Below are positions 1-10,892 of a stretch of DNA of 64,000 bases, piece by piece; within the stretch, counting starts at the first letter, position 1, and the number at the start of each line of letters is the position of its first letter. The DNA lies in the NCBI RefSeq assembly GCF_910589235.1, contig NC_060964.1, forward strand, positions 5,563,492-5,627,491. The letters run 5' to 3'. The position numbers and the translations under genes were made by a program. The stretch comes from Vespa crabro (lineage: Eukaryota; Arthropoda; Insecta; Hymenoptera; Vespidae). Below the pieces are notes generated by a model. That model was not told where the DNA came from. It saw only the letters and a program-made list of their open reading frames with translations, and did no database searches.

Positions 1-966
1 AGAGTAATAGAAGGAAGAGATAATGATAAAAAAATTAATAATACTAATGAAGAAATATCTCATCCTCATACTTCACATGACAAAAGTAATTCTTCATTGT
101 CATCTACAAATATTGCAGATAATTCCACAAAACGTAAAAAGGTGAAAAAGAAATCACATTCGAAATGTGAAATAAGATCTGAAAGTTCTTTAAATACAAA
201 TAGTAAATCTAATGAATGTTCAGGAAAGAAAGAGGAGAAAGTTTGTCTGCTTGAAGAAAAAGAAAGATTAACAGAAAATATATCAAAACCAGAAGAACCT
301 GTCCCTTCTGTATCAAATTCAAAACAGAAAGTTGTTTCTGATGAGGATAAATTGGCTGACTTTGAGGAAATAATCGATTTAGATAATTACTCTGACGATA
401 TGGATGATTTGGAGAATTGTGATAATGATAAAAATAAATATAAAGATAAAGAAAAAATTCAAAATAAGGATAATAGTATTATAAAGGAACAAAAGAGTTC
501 ACAGGTAATAGACACTAATTCATCCAATTCACAGAAATTGAAATCGGCTGAAACTTGGGCAACTCGTTATTATCAAACAGACGATGTTCAAAATGTTATA
601 AAAGAATCAAAAATACAATCAGAAATTCGCAAACGTTTAAGAGAACGTCAGAGACTTTCTAAACTTACTAATTCACCAAATTTAAATTCTTCGCCATCTC
701 GCGTACCAGAAGTTAATAATGATAAGGTAGAAACAAAACCTACTGGTTCTGTCGAAGAATATTTAGCTTTGAAACAAGCAAACCAATCAAATTTGAATGC
801 AAGTAGTGACGTTAGCGATAATTCTGTTAATACACAGGAAAAAGATAAGTGCATAAATATATGCAATGAAAAGAACGTAAATGTGGGAGATGAAAAATTA
901 ATTGCTTCTGTAAATGAAGAAGATGTACAAAAATCAATTGTAACTACTGTAAATAATAATATATAA
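1..966 (+). CDS. 3' part of an unrecognised charged, low-complexity protein (5' end outside window)
   Basis: The frame is open from base 1 to a TAA at 964-966 (321 codons), so this is the C-terminal part of a longer protein. Reading it from an internal TTG at 97 would be arbitrary. I do not recognise the family. The protein is rich in Lys, Glu, Asp, Asn and Ser. It has a basic patch (KRKKVKKK) near 130-155, an acidic patch (DDMDDLE) near 395-415, and one less repetitive segment at about 544-660 with ETWATRYYQTDDVQ followed by the basic helix-like RKRLRERQR. A short EYLALKQ motif lies near 757-780. The basic runs would suit a nuclear or scaffold protein, but that is inference. No intron is needed in the visible part, so this may be one long terminal exon. 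It converges with the spliced gene at 1284-3043. Confidence 0.75.
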   Translation, partial: RVIEGRDNDKKINNTNEEISHPHTSHDKSNSSLSSTNIADNSTKRKKVKKKSHSKCEIRSESSLNTNSKSNECSGKKEEKVCLLEEKERLTENISKPEEPVPSVSNSKQKVVSDEDKLADFEEIIDLDNYSDDMDDLENCDNDKNKYKDKEKIQNKDNSIIKEQKSSQVIDTNSSNSQKLKSAETWATRYYQTDDVQNVIKESKIQSEIRKRLRERQRLSKLTNSPNLNSSPSRVPEVNNDKVETKPTGSVEEYLALKQANQSNLNASSDVSDNSVNTQEKDKCINICNEKNVNVGDEKLIASVNEEDVQKSIVTTVNNNI

Positions 967-1041
967 ATTCTTCAATTGCTTTATAACAAATAATATCATT
1001 CTTATAGTAATGAATTAGAATACTCAGGCATATATTTTTAT

Positions 1042-1047
1042 AATAAA
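1042..1047 (+). terminator. poly(A) signal AATAAA of the upstream + strand gene
   Basis: A canonical AATAAA hexamer lies 76 bases after the TAA at 966, just before a long TA tract. It is the first perfect hexamer downstream of the stop on this strand. Placement is by motif only. Confidence 0.45.
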
Positions 1048-1109
1048 AAGTATGTATATATGTACCATTCTTTTATTCTTAAATTACAAATCTATTTGTT
1101 ACTATGTAC

Positions 1110-1112
1110 ATA

Positions 1113-1173
<61 letters not shown>

Positions 1174-1192
1174 TATATATATATATATATAT
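1110..1192. repeat. (TA)n microsatellite between convergent genes
   Basis: About 80 bases of nearly pure TA with single interruptions separate the 3' ends of the two convergent genes. The frame through it (IYIYIY) is a repeat translation, not a gene. Confidence 0.95.
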
Positions 1193-1242
1193 TAATTTCG
1201 TGCATCACAAGACGGATTAATTGCATTCATGTTATTAAATAT

Positions 1243-1248
1243 TTTAAT
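1243..1248 (-). terminator. poly(A) signal ATTAAA of the eight-exon - strand gene
   Basis: Read on the - strand this is ATTAAA, the common variant hexamer, 36 bases past the TGA at 1284-1286. No AATAAA is present between the stop and the TA tract on this strand. Confidence 0.4.
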
Positions 1249-1283
1249 CTAATGTATTTGCTTGTAGCAATTAGGATATTTCC

Positions 1284-3043
1284 TCAGAGTATTTTCTTCT
1301 TGTATTTTTCACAGTCAAGTGCTGATATTTGCTTTTCCAAAAAAATTTTCAAATTTTGTTCTATTATTCCCTTGAGATAATTCTTGAAAAATCTTGTAAA
1401 CCAATTTATCAATTTAGGTCCAAAAATATCCATTATACCAAATCCAGTGAATCTTACTTCCAATTTATCAAATTCTGATACTTTAATATCCTCTAATTTT
1501 ATTGTACACTGTGGAGTATTATAATCTGCACTTATTTTAACTCTTAATGCTATATTTTCTATTGTACCTAATATAACGCCACATATATTTATAAAATCGT
1601 ATTTAAGCTGTAAATCACAAATATAAATTTACTATTATATAAACTATCATATCGTCAATATAAATGTATACATATATAAATTTTTTATAAGTTTACCTGA
1701 TATTTATTAAAACGTACAATTGCATTAGATATACCAAAACCACAAGAAGCCGTATATTTATGGCCTTGTTGAATTAAAATTACATCTGCTGTTCTTTTAA
1801 TAGTCGTTAAACCCCTGGAAAAAATATATTTACATAATCCATTGAAATAAACGTATATGTATATTTATGAAACATTATAAAACGTATCTCTCACTCGAAA
1901 GTGCCATTAAAGGTTTGAATTTGACCTTTCATGTCAAAGACTCCTAAATTGGTAATAAAAACTGCATTAATATTTGGTAATTTAATCTTTTCTAGATTAT
2001 AAACCTTGATCATATCTATCATAGCATCGATGAATAGGTCGATTAAATTATTGATATTTATCTGAAAATAATATATTTAATATATTTATAGATTGGTTTA
2101 TAAATGTATCTAATATCTCTTATATTAGATAAATATAATTGAATTTACTTTAATCGAATTAGTGACCGAGGATGTACAAGATGAAGCCGCATTTGTATTT
2201 ACGCAATCAGACGATGGTAAAACTATCACTGATCCGAAATCATTGATTTTTTCAAAACGCTGATTTTTTTCCGTTATGATTTTTACATTTTTTGAAATTT
2301 CTATTTCAAGACAAACTTGAGTAAGCCGACGAATTTCATGTTCCACCGCTTCAAATAGATTAGAACTGTATAATAGATAATAAAGTATAAGTAATTATAG
2401 AACATTTCATCGTACGTGCTAATTAACACGAAATACAATTTACCTTCCGCTTGAATTCGTTGGTAAAAAGAAGTGGTATTGTTGAACTTGATAATGTCCC
2501 TTGTTCGTTTTCTACAATAAATGTATTTCAAAAAGATAATTACCGTTAAAAAAGTAAAATAATTTTTATATCGTCCAACTAAATTTTAATAAATTAAACT
2601 TACTTGCAATTGTCCGAACCCAAGAATAAGACCATTGCTCGACCATAAAATTTTCTCAACTTTTGATGTCGAATTATTAACAGAATTTGATGCTATCATG
2701 TATGCTGAAAAAATGTTAACCGGTAAACAAATAAAAAAGATCTTTTGATATTTAAATTAAATTCAAATTTGACATACCTTGAAATTCGACAAATGATCCA
2801 TTCAAAACGACGTTTATTGTAGTAGTGCCAGGATACAAATAAATACCGATGTTTTTGTATTTAATTAACAATTCATTACCGTATATATTAACTTTATTGC
2901 GATCCGAAACTTGGACTTGAAAATTTTCCGGTATTCTGCATACTAAAATATCTTTATATTAATTTCATGTTGTTAATTTACTTTGCGAATATAGGACGTG
3001 AAACGGACAAATAGGGTACGATAAAATTAAAGCTTAGAAACAT
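1284..3043 (-). CDS. Spliced eight-exon gene, Grp7/JHBP-like (BPI-fold) lipid-binding protein
   Basis: Exons on the - strand: 3043-2982, 2935-2778, 2704-2604, 2511-2444, 2365-2149, 2061-1895, 1814-1697 and 1607-1284. Every junction has GT and AG and every phase matches; the joined frame is 1215 nt, 404 residues, ending in TGA. The C-terminal half (about 203-395) starts INNLIDLFIDAMIDMIKVY and continues with GVFDMKGQIQTFNGTFEGL, GFGISNAIVRF, GTIENIALRVKIS, VSEFDKLEVRFTGFG and GPKLINWFTRFFKNYL. That pattern of amphipathic strands and a closing helix is typical of insect Grp7-allergen/JHBP-superfamily proteins, which bind lipids or other hydrophobic ligands in an elongated pocket. The N-terminal half (22-200) is unrecognised. 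The first exon would give a weak signal peptide (MFLSFNFIVPYL...IFA), but its 46-nt intron is unusually short, so the start is the weakest part; a stop 8 codons upstream of exon 2 shows that some splice there is needed. Other introns are 73-92 nt. The family call rests on remembered pattern, not a search. Confidence 0.82.
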
Positions 3044-3173
3044 AGTTAGGCATATTAAATCGTGCCGTTATATATTAATAAAAAGTTAAATGTGTGCTAT
3101 AATGTAATCGACTGCAATTATATTCTTTCTTTACGCTATAATATTAAAGTTAGGAAATATTTCGTTATTACGC

Positions 3174-3350
3174 GTTTATTATGACTAGAATAGAAATAAT
3201 ATGATCAAATTTGTTTTATTTTAATGGAAATCTCTTTGTGAAATAATGAATTCAATTTTTTTGTTTATTATAACTAGAACAGAAATAATATGATCAAATT
3301 TGTTTTATTTTAATGGAAATCTCTTTGTGAAATAATGAATTCAATTTTTT
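3174..3350. repeat. 89-bp tandem duplication (two copies)
   Basis: Copy 1 (3174-3262) and copy 2 (3263-3350) are identical except for two substitutions (near 3183 and 3190) and one T in the closing T-run. The near-identity implies a recent duplication. It lies upstream of the eight-exon gene, about 130 bp beyond its proposed start codon. Confidence 0.93.
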
Positions 3351-5856
3351 ACTCGAAAATTTACTCTGCAATCCTTTCTACCTTTCTAGAATTGTAATGG
3401 TTCGTTTGAATTATAACTTTTATATATTTTATTACATTTTATAACGTTTTTCTAAACTAGTTACGCCGGTTTTCTTCTAAAAGTTCTTTTTATTTATTTA
3501 TTTATTTATTTTTTTTTTTATAAGCAACCGTCAACAACAAGCTGGAAGAGAAAGAAGAAAAAAAAACAGATAGATAATAACAACTTTTTATTCCTATTCT
3601 ATCAGCAAAATATTTTGTTTATATTGATAATCGTATTCATATTCCATACGAACATCCTATCCATTACTTTCCACTCTCGAAAAAAAATGTGCGTATGTAT
3701 ATATGTATGTACGTATGTATGTATGTATGTATGTAACTATATACGATGGAAAGTTGTTGGAGTCATACGAGTTTATTTATTTACTCGACTAGTTTTTATT
3801 TGTGTGCGTTCAATGCTCTTTAGAAAGAGAGTTACTACGTTTAGTATTCTCGTAAGAACGATGAAGGAAGAATGAAAAATTAATGCTCGTTCTAATCAAG
3901 TTTCTTAAAAGGATTGTCTAATGAAATTCATTATATAGTAAGTAAGAAAACTAATTTAATTAATATTATTTAAACGTATTATAACATAATACGTAATATT
4001 ATCTGAATTATTAAATAAATAATAATAAGACATAGATACAAGATAATATTAATAATAAATATAAAATATGAGAAAGTTATGGTAGATACGTAAATATAAA
4101 TTATTATTTATCATAGAGTTACTATGCCTTATATAGGGATCTTACTAATAATTAGTATATTCAAGGAAGTATATAAAATATATGTATACACGTGTAATCG
4201 CAGTTACTGTTCCGTACGAGGCTACGTATTCGAGCGTGTACCGTTCAGGTATTACGACACCATTTGCAAGAGTTCTTCAATTCCGCGATGGTATTAGCAT
4301 GAGAACTTTCGATTGCGCTGGGTCCTTTCCGTTGCCTTTAGAAAGGGGCAATTGATAAATTAGACGAGAAAGTCAACAAGGACCGAACGGACGGAATATT
4401 TTATTCATATATGCAACTATATGTATGTTAACACTTTCCAATATTTTGACTCATTTCAAATGATTTATATTATGTCAATAAATTTAAAATAATATTATAT
4501 CTCATTACAATTCGATTTTATTGACAACGAATAATTTTATTATATATTAATAAAATTAGATTATTCTTAATGTTTTGATAAATTTAATTATTATTTCTTT
4601 TTAACGTTATGATATTTAACGTTTATTTATTTTCTTTATGTTACAGCTAATAAGCTGTTAATGTATAATTAAATTGACAATATTCCGAAGTTGGAGTAAT
4701 CTCAAAAGATCATTTTACTTACCGATAAGTTCTAACGAAGATTTATCATTTTGTGATAAAATAAAAGGTAAAAGAACCATAAAAGTGCAATACTTCAAAA
4801 TCATCCTGGAGTATTCCGTGATCGTGCAGTTCTTTTTTTCTTTTTTTTTCTTTTTGTAATTCTGTGGGTAAATTTATTATTTAGCATTAAAAGATAATAG
4901 ACAATCGATTTATTTGATATGATCTAGACGAGAATGACTACTCCACTTCGCGATAATATCAAACAATTATTTGCAAGTTTCGTTGGAGTTTCTCAAAATT
5001 ACTATTATCACCAGTGGAGTTTCTACTCCATTTCTAACGGCAAACTAGTCTATCTTTTTTTCCTTTTTTTTTTTTAGAAACACAGTTCTACTGATTAGAC
5101 TGATTAGATTAGATTTATTCGTTCATCGGTGAGTACATTTATTTGTGACATCATTTTTTCTAAACTGATAACTCAAAGAATCATTTTTTTTTCTCTTTAT
5201 CTATTTATTTTCATTACTGTCGAAGTTCTATTACCAATGTTAGCACATATAGATGTATCATAAGTAAACTCATATTATTTATCGGCTACTCACCGTCTAT
5301 ACTCTTACGAAACGAAATTTTTATTTTGGAATGAGCGTGGATTAAGAATTGGCTCGACTTTCTTGAAGAATGTACAAAATATAAAGAAGTAAGAATCATG
5401 AGAATCTCATGGGTTTATCTCACGATAAACAAACTGGAAAAAGATAATATTCGTAAAAATACATAGATCAGAAAACACTTGTAATAACAATTCATATTTA
5501 TCAATCGTTTTCAAGCATTCGACGATTTCCATATCGTCAATATTATACTTACGTAAGTTCACGTATAAATCTTTGATTAATGAATTGTAATATTTGAATC
5601 AGATAATATATATATATATATATATACGCATAATTATGAACATATAAGATTGAAATTTCGTTATAGAAAAATTTAATTTTACGATCATTTTTATTACATT
5701 TTGGATATTGATATAAAATATATGGAATTCTTTTTGATAATGTGCTAAAAAATTGTCAAAGTTTTACATTTCTTTTATGATTGATACATTACTGTAATCT
5801 GCCGCGTCACCACGTGACGTAGCTACCTTTTTCTCTTTCTTCCACCCCTTTTTTCT

Positions 5857-5859
<3 letters not shown>

Positions 5860-5901
<42 letters not shown>
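5860..5901. repeat. (CT)n microsatellite
   Basis: About 21 uninterrupted CT units inside a longer pyrimidine-rich run, just right of an E-box/CRE-like site. Confidence 0.95.
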
Positions 5902-5902
<1 letters not shown>

Positions 5903-6488
5903 ATCTAGCCTTCTCTTTCTTACGTTTTCACTTTTTATCTCTCGGTTTTATACTCGCACCTCCCGCTAACATCTCCCTCGAGTACGGACCGACAGTTAGA
6001 GGGTGTGCAATCTTACGAGTAAAACGTAAACGGTGAAAGTAGGGGGGTGGTTGGTGGTGGTGTGTTTACAATACTAATATTAACGTCGCGCCGACTGTCA
6101 TTTCTCGTGTAAACAAGCGCACCCTACTGACATACGTGACGGCCAGCATAGACGAAAGGATTCTTCTTACTTTTTTTTTTACACTTTTTCCTATTTCTCT
6201 CCGTTTTCTTGATGAACATACGGTTTTATGATAGCATGCTATGCGAGAATAATAGTAGATTTTTGTTAGATTCGAGAAAAGAAGATATATATATAATAAA
6301 AAGTGCAATCTTTTAAGATTCTACTTCTTGTCCCGACGATAAAATGGAAAATTTCGTGGCTTTGTTCTTCTTCCTCTGTTTCTCTCTTCCTTTTTTCTAA
6401 TTATTATGCGTCTACCCTTTGTGCTTGATGTTTGTCTGAGCAGGTTCATATCTGCCATCGCTCTGTTTAAAACTTATGTATGTACTTA

Positions 6489-6527
<39 letters not shown>

Positions 6528-7074
6528 GTATCTAAATACGTTGCGAATGTACGTGTAAACGCTTTGATAGTATAAATATCGTCTGATACTTTGACACACC
6601 GACGTTCATAAATCGTAGACGGGTATACGGAAAGTCCGTTTACCTCGTTACGGTGATGCGGAACGATCTCTCGTCGATTTGTTACATTTTTCGTTGAGTG
6701 TAATCCTACTTAATCCTAAGACATAATATAATCGATTGATAGCAAATAAGGTAGAGACATGTAAAATATCTATCTGTTGTATAGATATACCAATGTACAT
6801 ACTACATATATATATATTTAATCTATATCCAGTTTTTCTTCCGCGAGGTGGAGCAGTACGGAATCGTTTCGTTTCGTCAGAGATTTCTCTGATCGATCGC
6901 GGATTCCACGCTGACGCAATCTTATTAATGGGAACTTTCGTTGGCAAGCCTTCGGCTTGTAGCACTGCCGCAAAGAACTAAAGGAGAAAATGTCTACCTC
7001 CTCTTACAAAGGCACCGTTTAGGTCGCGAATAAACGGCGGATACCGTGATTCCGTATCCGTTATGATGTAACAT

Positions 7075-7115
<41 letters not shown>

Positions 7116-8754
7116 CACAATTCATTTGACAGGAAGTACTGTGGTTTCACTTAACTTTTTCGACTTTTATATATAACCATAAATAGAATAGATTGCTCGT
7201 GTCTGTATAAACGAAAGAGATATCGTCTCTTCCGAATTCCTTCAATCGTATGTATCACGTCGAGAGCGATACGAATGCTAATTCATACGATTATTTTATG
7301 ATAATAAAAAATAAACGCGCAGTATATGGGTTATGTAACGGAAACTCGTTCTCCTCTATCAAAGCAAATTGCTTTCCGAAAGCTACCACCTTGATTTCTC
7401 GATTTCGTTCCGCATATCCGCCATAATTTCTCACGCGTAAACATGCAACGATCGATCCTAGAGAAGTTCCTGATTTTAAAATAAGTTCCTCGACGTAGAA
7501 TGATTGTTGAGATGAGATAAATATGGTAACCAATATTTACCGTCGGTCGCGGTCGGTCAACGTGCTCTTTTCGAATAAGAACGCTCATAAGTAAAGTACA
7601 GTTTTCGCGTCCGGTTATTCTTTCCCGCGATCTTCATTTCCTGTCTCCTTGAATCATGAGATATACATAGATATACTATTCCGCATTAATACGCAAAGCG
7701 AATTGAACTCTCTAATAAGGAATTAATTAAGTCCAGCTGATAATGAAACTAGTTTAACACTCGGCAGTTTATTAATGTTGAAAGTTTTATAAAGTTACTG
7801 GAACGTTGACTTCAAATAAAAATTTATTTATTCAGAAAACATGCATTATGGCCGGCATACGAACGAAGTTTTGATTAATGGATAGAGTTTAAACTCCTTG
7901 AGAATCTCTTTCGACTCTTCAATGTTACGTACTGTTATTGATATAGAACCGGAACTCTCTCATTTATATTTTTCTCCAAATTCTCGGACTCGACTTTAAA
8001 TCGTACACTCGTATCCATTCGCTTAGGAACAACTCTTGCTAAAATACAGTGCCGCGTATACGTAACGCGTATGTAAGCGTCGTACTTTCGACGTCCTACA
8101 TCCCTGGAACCTACTTTCCTAGATTTTAAGATCGCTTGCATACGTCGAGTTCACTTTCAATTTCTACTTTTTTACGCGACAGCCTCTCGTTCCGCTGCAG
8201 AGAACGCATCTCATTGTTAGCATACGAAAACGACTTTTGGGTGTGGTAAGTTTAGGGTGGGATGTTTTTTTTTATTTTTCCCTCGCTTATACGTGTGAAC
8301 ATTGTTACCGGAAGAACCATAAGAAGAGAAAACTAACAATGTGACTCTTTCACGTCCTACGGGATTCAGAGAACTCCTTTATAAATGTTTGCATTGTATG
8401 CGTTTTGTGCAACGTGCGACTATAAGCTTCGATAACTGGCAAACTATTGTTTAGTTTTTGTTCCCTTTCTTTCCTCATTTTTCTTTATACTCTTACTTAT
8501 TTCATCTTATACGGTACTCCTTATACGGTATTCTCCGTATGATACTTACGCAGCATTCTCATATGCATCGCTCGATCCTTTCGTATCTTTTCGCTTTATC
8601 TGTGAGAGACTAAAGGAGCTCGTATTACTGAACGATCTCGACAGCGCGAGAAACGTCTCGGTTGCAAAGTACATAGTACACGTAATGCGATGGCGTACGT
8701 GAGAGATGTCAAGAGTCTTGGAAGAAAGAAAGAAAGAAAAAGAAAGAAAAAGAA

Positions 8755-8758
<4 letters not shown>

Positions 8759-8806
<48 letters not shown>
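8759..8806. repeat. (GA)n microsatellite
   Basis: About 24 uninterrupted GA units preceded by GAAA repeats. It accounts for the RERERE and SLSLSL frames on either strand. Confidence 0.95.
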
Positions 8807-8808
<2 letters not shown>

Positions 8809-9271
8809 CTTACTCAATGGATGCGATTAACGTGCTTTTTTCTCACTTTGACATTTACACGAAAGGTTTTTATGGCCTATCGTCTTAAAGGTAAATGGCT
8901 ATAAGCTCGTAAGTGGTTGTTTTGCTACTGGCACACTTAGAGAGTTATATAGCGACAGCGCAACGTTCTATAACGGGTGAAAGTCCCCTTGCAATTCTTC
9001 ATAATCGCACGGTCAGAAGCAAGCTAAGGCAACGCTTTTCCCTCTGTCATAGGTTGCTCATTAAGAGGAAAAAGAGGAGGGGAGGTTTCGTAACGAGAGT
9101 AACTTAATACAAAAAAATATCATTTTATTCATTTACGAAAAAAAAAAGAAGAAAAAAAAAAGAAGATATAATATAATACAGGTTGTTCGGGTAGAATCTC
9201 AACGAATACAATATCGGTGCATTCGACATGAACGAGAGCCAGGAGGATCGTTTCCGGTGGCATTCTCATTT

Positions 9272-9285
9272 TTTATTTATTTATT
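9272..9285 (-). terminator. Candidate poly(A) signals of the - strand cuticular gene
   Basis: The plus-strand run TTTATTTATTTATT reads as overlapping AATAAA hexamers on the - strand, about 250 bases after the stop at 9535. A further candidate (TTTATT at 9124-9129) lies beyond it, so the exact 3' end is uncertain. Confidence 0.4.
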
Positions 9286-9534
9286 TGTTTTTTTTTTTTT
9301 TTCATTCTTACTATCGAGCGAAATTTTTCTCTAGAATCTAATATACCCACGAGTGTCATTCCCTCTTCCTCGTGGGACATTACGTGGTCTCCTCTCTCTG
9401 ATGTTGGTGCGCGGTTTTGATCGGAAGGTAGAAGGAAGAAGAGAGTTTGCGGTGGAGGAGGGAAAGGATAAGAAGAAGGAAAAACTCGAAGAGTGAGGTC
9501 CCTATTGGTCGTTGTGCTATATCACAGCCCGATC

Positions 9535-10328
9535 TCAGTGATGACCGTAGCCACCGAGTTCGAGCTCGTGTCCACCACCGTAACCACCATCGCCAAATCC
9601 ACCGCCGAAACCGCCACCTCCGTGATGATCCTCGAGTACGACGGGATAAGGTTCTTTTACGACGACTGGGACTTTAACGGGATAAGGTACGGGTTTTGTC
9701 ACAGTGTAAGGAACCTTGACAGGCACCTTGACCGGATACGGCACTTTGACGGGCACCTTGACTGGTACCTTGATGGGATAAGGTACTGGCTTATCCACTG
9801 GATAGGGCACGTGCTTCTCGACCGTTACCGGATAAGGTGCTGGCACGTGTACGGGAACCGGTCTATCGATGGGTACCTTAACCGGTACTTTTACCGGATA
9901 AGGTACATGTTTTTCGACCTCGACTGGATACGGCGCAGGGACAGGTACTTGTTTCGTTATTGTCACCGCCGGAATATGTTCGGTCGAGATCTGTTCACCT
10001 CCTCCGAAGCCACCACCACCAAAACCACCTCCTCCGAAGCCACCTCCTCCGATGCCATGACCTCCGCCAAAACCTCCCCCTAAACCGTGACTACCCAGGC
10101 TCAGTTCTAGGCCACGCTTCGTTTTTTCATCCTTCTTTTCGATGTTAGATTCACTCTTCTTCGTCTCCTCGGCCACGGCCATCAAAGCCAGGCTGCACAG
10201 GAGTAGCACCTGAAAAATATCAATATTCGTTTCTCATTAACTTTCTAATTCTTTTTTTTTTTCTTTCTTTCTTTCTTTTTTGCGCTCGTTAACGCGACGA
10301 GGTTTCCGGTTAAAGAGAAAGAGATAGA

Positions 10329-10370
<42 letters not shown>

Positions 10371-10420
10371 GAAAGAGGGAGAGGGAATCTTATAGAGAGC
10401 GTGTTTTTGAGATAATTATA

Positions 10421-10469
<49 letters not shown>

Positions 10470-10617
10470 GTTAATGTAATGAAATAAGAAGAAAAAAAAT
10501 GGTCTATCTCTAGCGAGTCTAAAATAAAGTCCTTAGACGAGCGGAGACTCTCTCACGAATGGTGCGATTCGAGCGGCTGCAGTCGCTACTCACTTTCAGT
10601 TTCTCGGTGCTGTACAT
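9535..10617 (-). CDS. Secreted low-complexity proline/valine-rich cuticular-type protein (CPLCP-like), copy A
   Basis: Two exons, 10617-10594 and 10209-9535, give 232 residues. Exon 1 holds only MYSTEKLK; the donor is AAA|GTGAGT, the acceptor CAG|GTGCTA, the intron 384 nt and phase 0. Joining restores a good signal peptide (LKVLLLCSLALMAVA, cleavage near 21). Then come a charged linker ending TKR (39-40), the motif GLELSLG (41-47), a Gly/Phe block with three GGGGF units (47-79), a 105-residue block of PYPV, PVKVP and EKHVPYPV units (96-200), and a Gly/Tyr/His tail ending HELELGGYGHH. High PV/PY density with Gly blocks fits the insect CPLCP class of extracellular matrix or cuticle proteins; there is no enzyme motif. 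A start inside exon 2 would lose most of the signal peptide. It is paralogous to the gene at 16411-17533. A silk or gland matrix protein is the alternative. The open antisense frame is a by-product of the repetitive codons. Confidence 0.92.
10210..10593 (-). other. Intron of copy A, with GA and ATT microsatellites
   Basis: This 384-nt intron splits the signal peptide in phase 0. It contains a (GA)n tract (10332-10366) and about 17 ATT units (10420-10469), both on the plus strand. The splice sites are GTGAGT and a CAG acceptor preceded by an AT-rich stretch. Confidence 0.85.
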
Positions 10618-10630
10618 GTTGGTCGGCAAT

Positions 10631-10640
10631 GTGCACACTG
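10631..10640 (-). promoter_or_regulatory. Initiator-like ten-base element of copy A
   Basis: On the - strand this reads CAGTGTGCAC. Its A (10639) is 31 nt downstream of the first T of the TATA box and 22 nt upstream of the ATG, where an arthropod TCAGT-type initiator would sit. The same ten bases occupy the equivalent place in copy B. Confidence 0.65.
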
Positions 10641-10662
10641 GCTCCTCTATGGGTTACCCTGG

Positions 10663-10670
10663 CTTTTATA
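10663..10670 (-). promoter_or_regulatory. TATA box of copy A
   Basis: The - strand sequence TATAAAAG is a strong TATA box, correctly spaced from the initiator element. The local sequence is GC-richer than its surroundings, as expected of a strong, stage-specific cuticle promoter. Confidence 0.8.
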
Positions 10671-10853
10671 GGGGGACGTAACTGGCAACGGGCCGTCCGT
10701 ACGGGCAACTCGAGCGTGCCGATGAAATTATTGCAGAGTAGGAAGTTAATGGGAGGAAAGAAGGAACAACGACTTTGCGGACAACGCTGTTCTTCAAACT
10801 CCTTTGTTTCATCTTCTTTTGGTACTTTAATTTCTATGTCTTTCTCTTTCTCT

Positions 10854-10892
<39 letters not shown>

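Larger units (their letters stand above)
3044..9266. other. Intergenic stretch, no gene recognised
   Basis: I see no spliced gene or conserved protein here; the short frames are AT-rich noise. Contents: an 89-bp tandem duplication (3174-3350), (GTAT)n near 3693-3735, a moderately GC-rich non-coding patch at 4200-4400, TA tracts at 5606-5626, 6492-6522 and 7080-7112, a (CT)n tract at 5860-5901, and a promoter-like GC-richer patch at 5800-6140 with an E-box/CRE-like site and two TGTTTAC-type motifs in opposite orientation (near 6062 and 6109). A (GA)n tract lies at 8759-8806 and an A-rich run near 9138-9165. Confidence 0.7.

Noticed and set aside
8596..8888. RERERE / SLSLSL frames over GA or CT tracts (here and at many other places)
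   Set aside because: They are direct translations of dinucleotide repeats. Flanks have no conserved domain or splice structure.
9519..9529. TATCACAGCC, the miR-2/13 5' end
   Set aside because: Only the seed-length start matches; the rest differs and no hairpin arm is present.
9493..10083. 196-codon plus-strand frame opposite copy A
   Set aside because: It is antisense to the PV/Gly repeats, whose codons lack stop complements. The product is a repetitive Tyr/Arg/His-rich string without a signal peptide, and the spliced minus gene explains the region fully.
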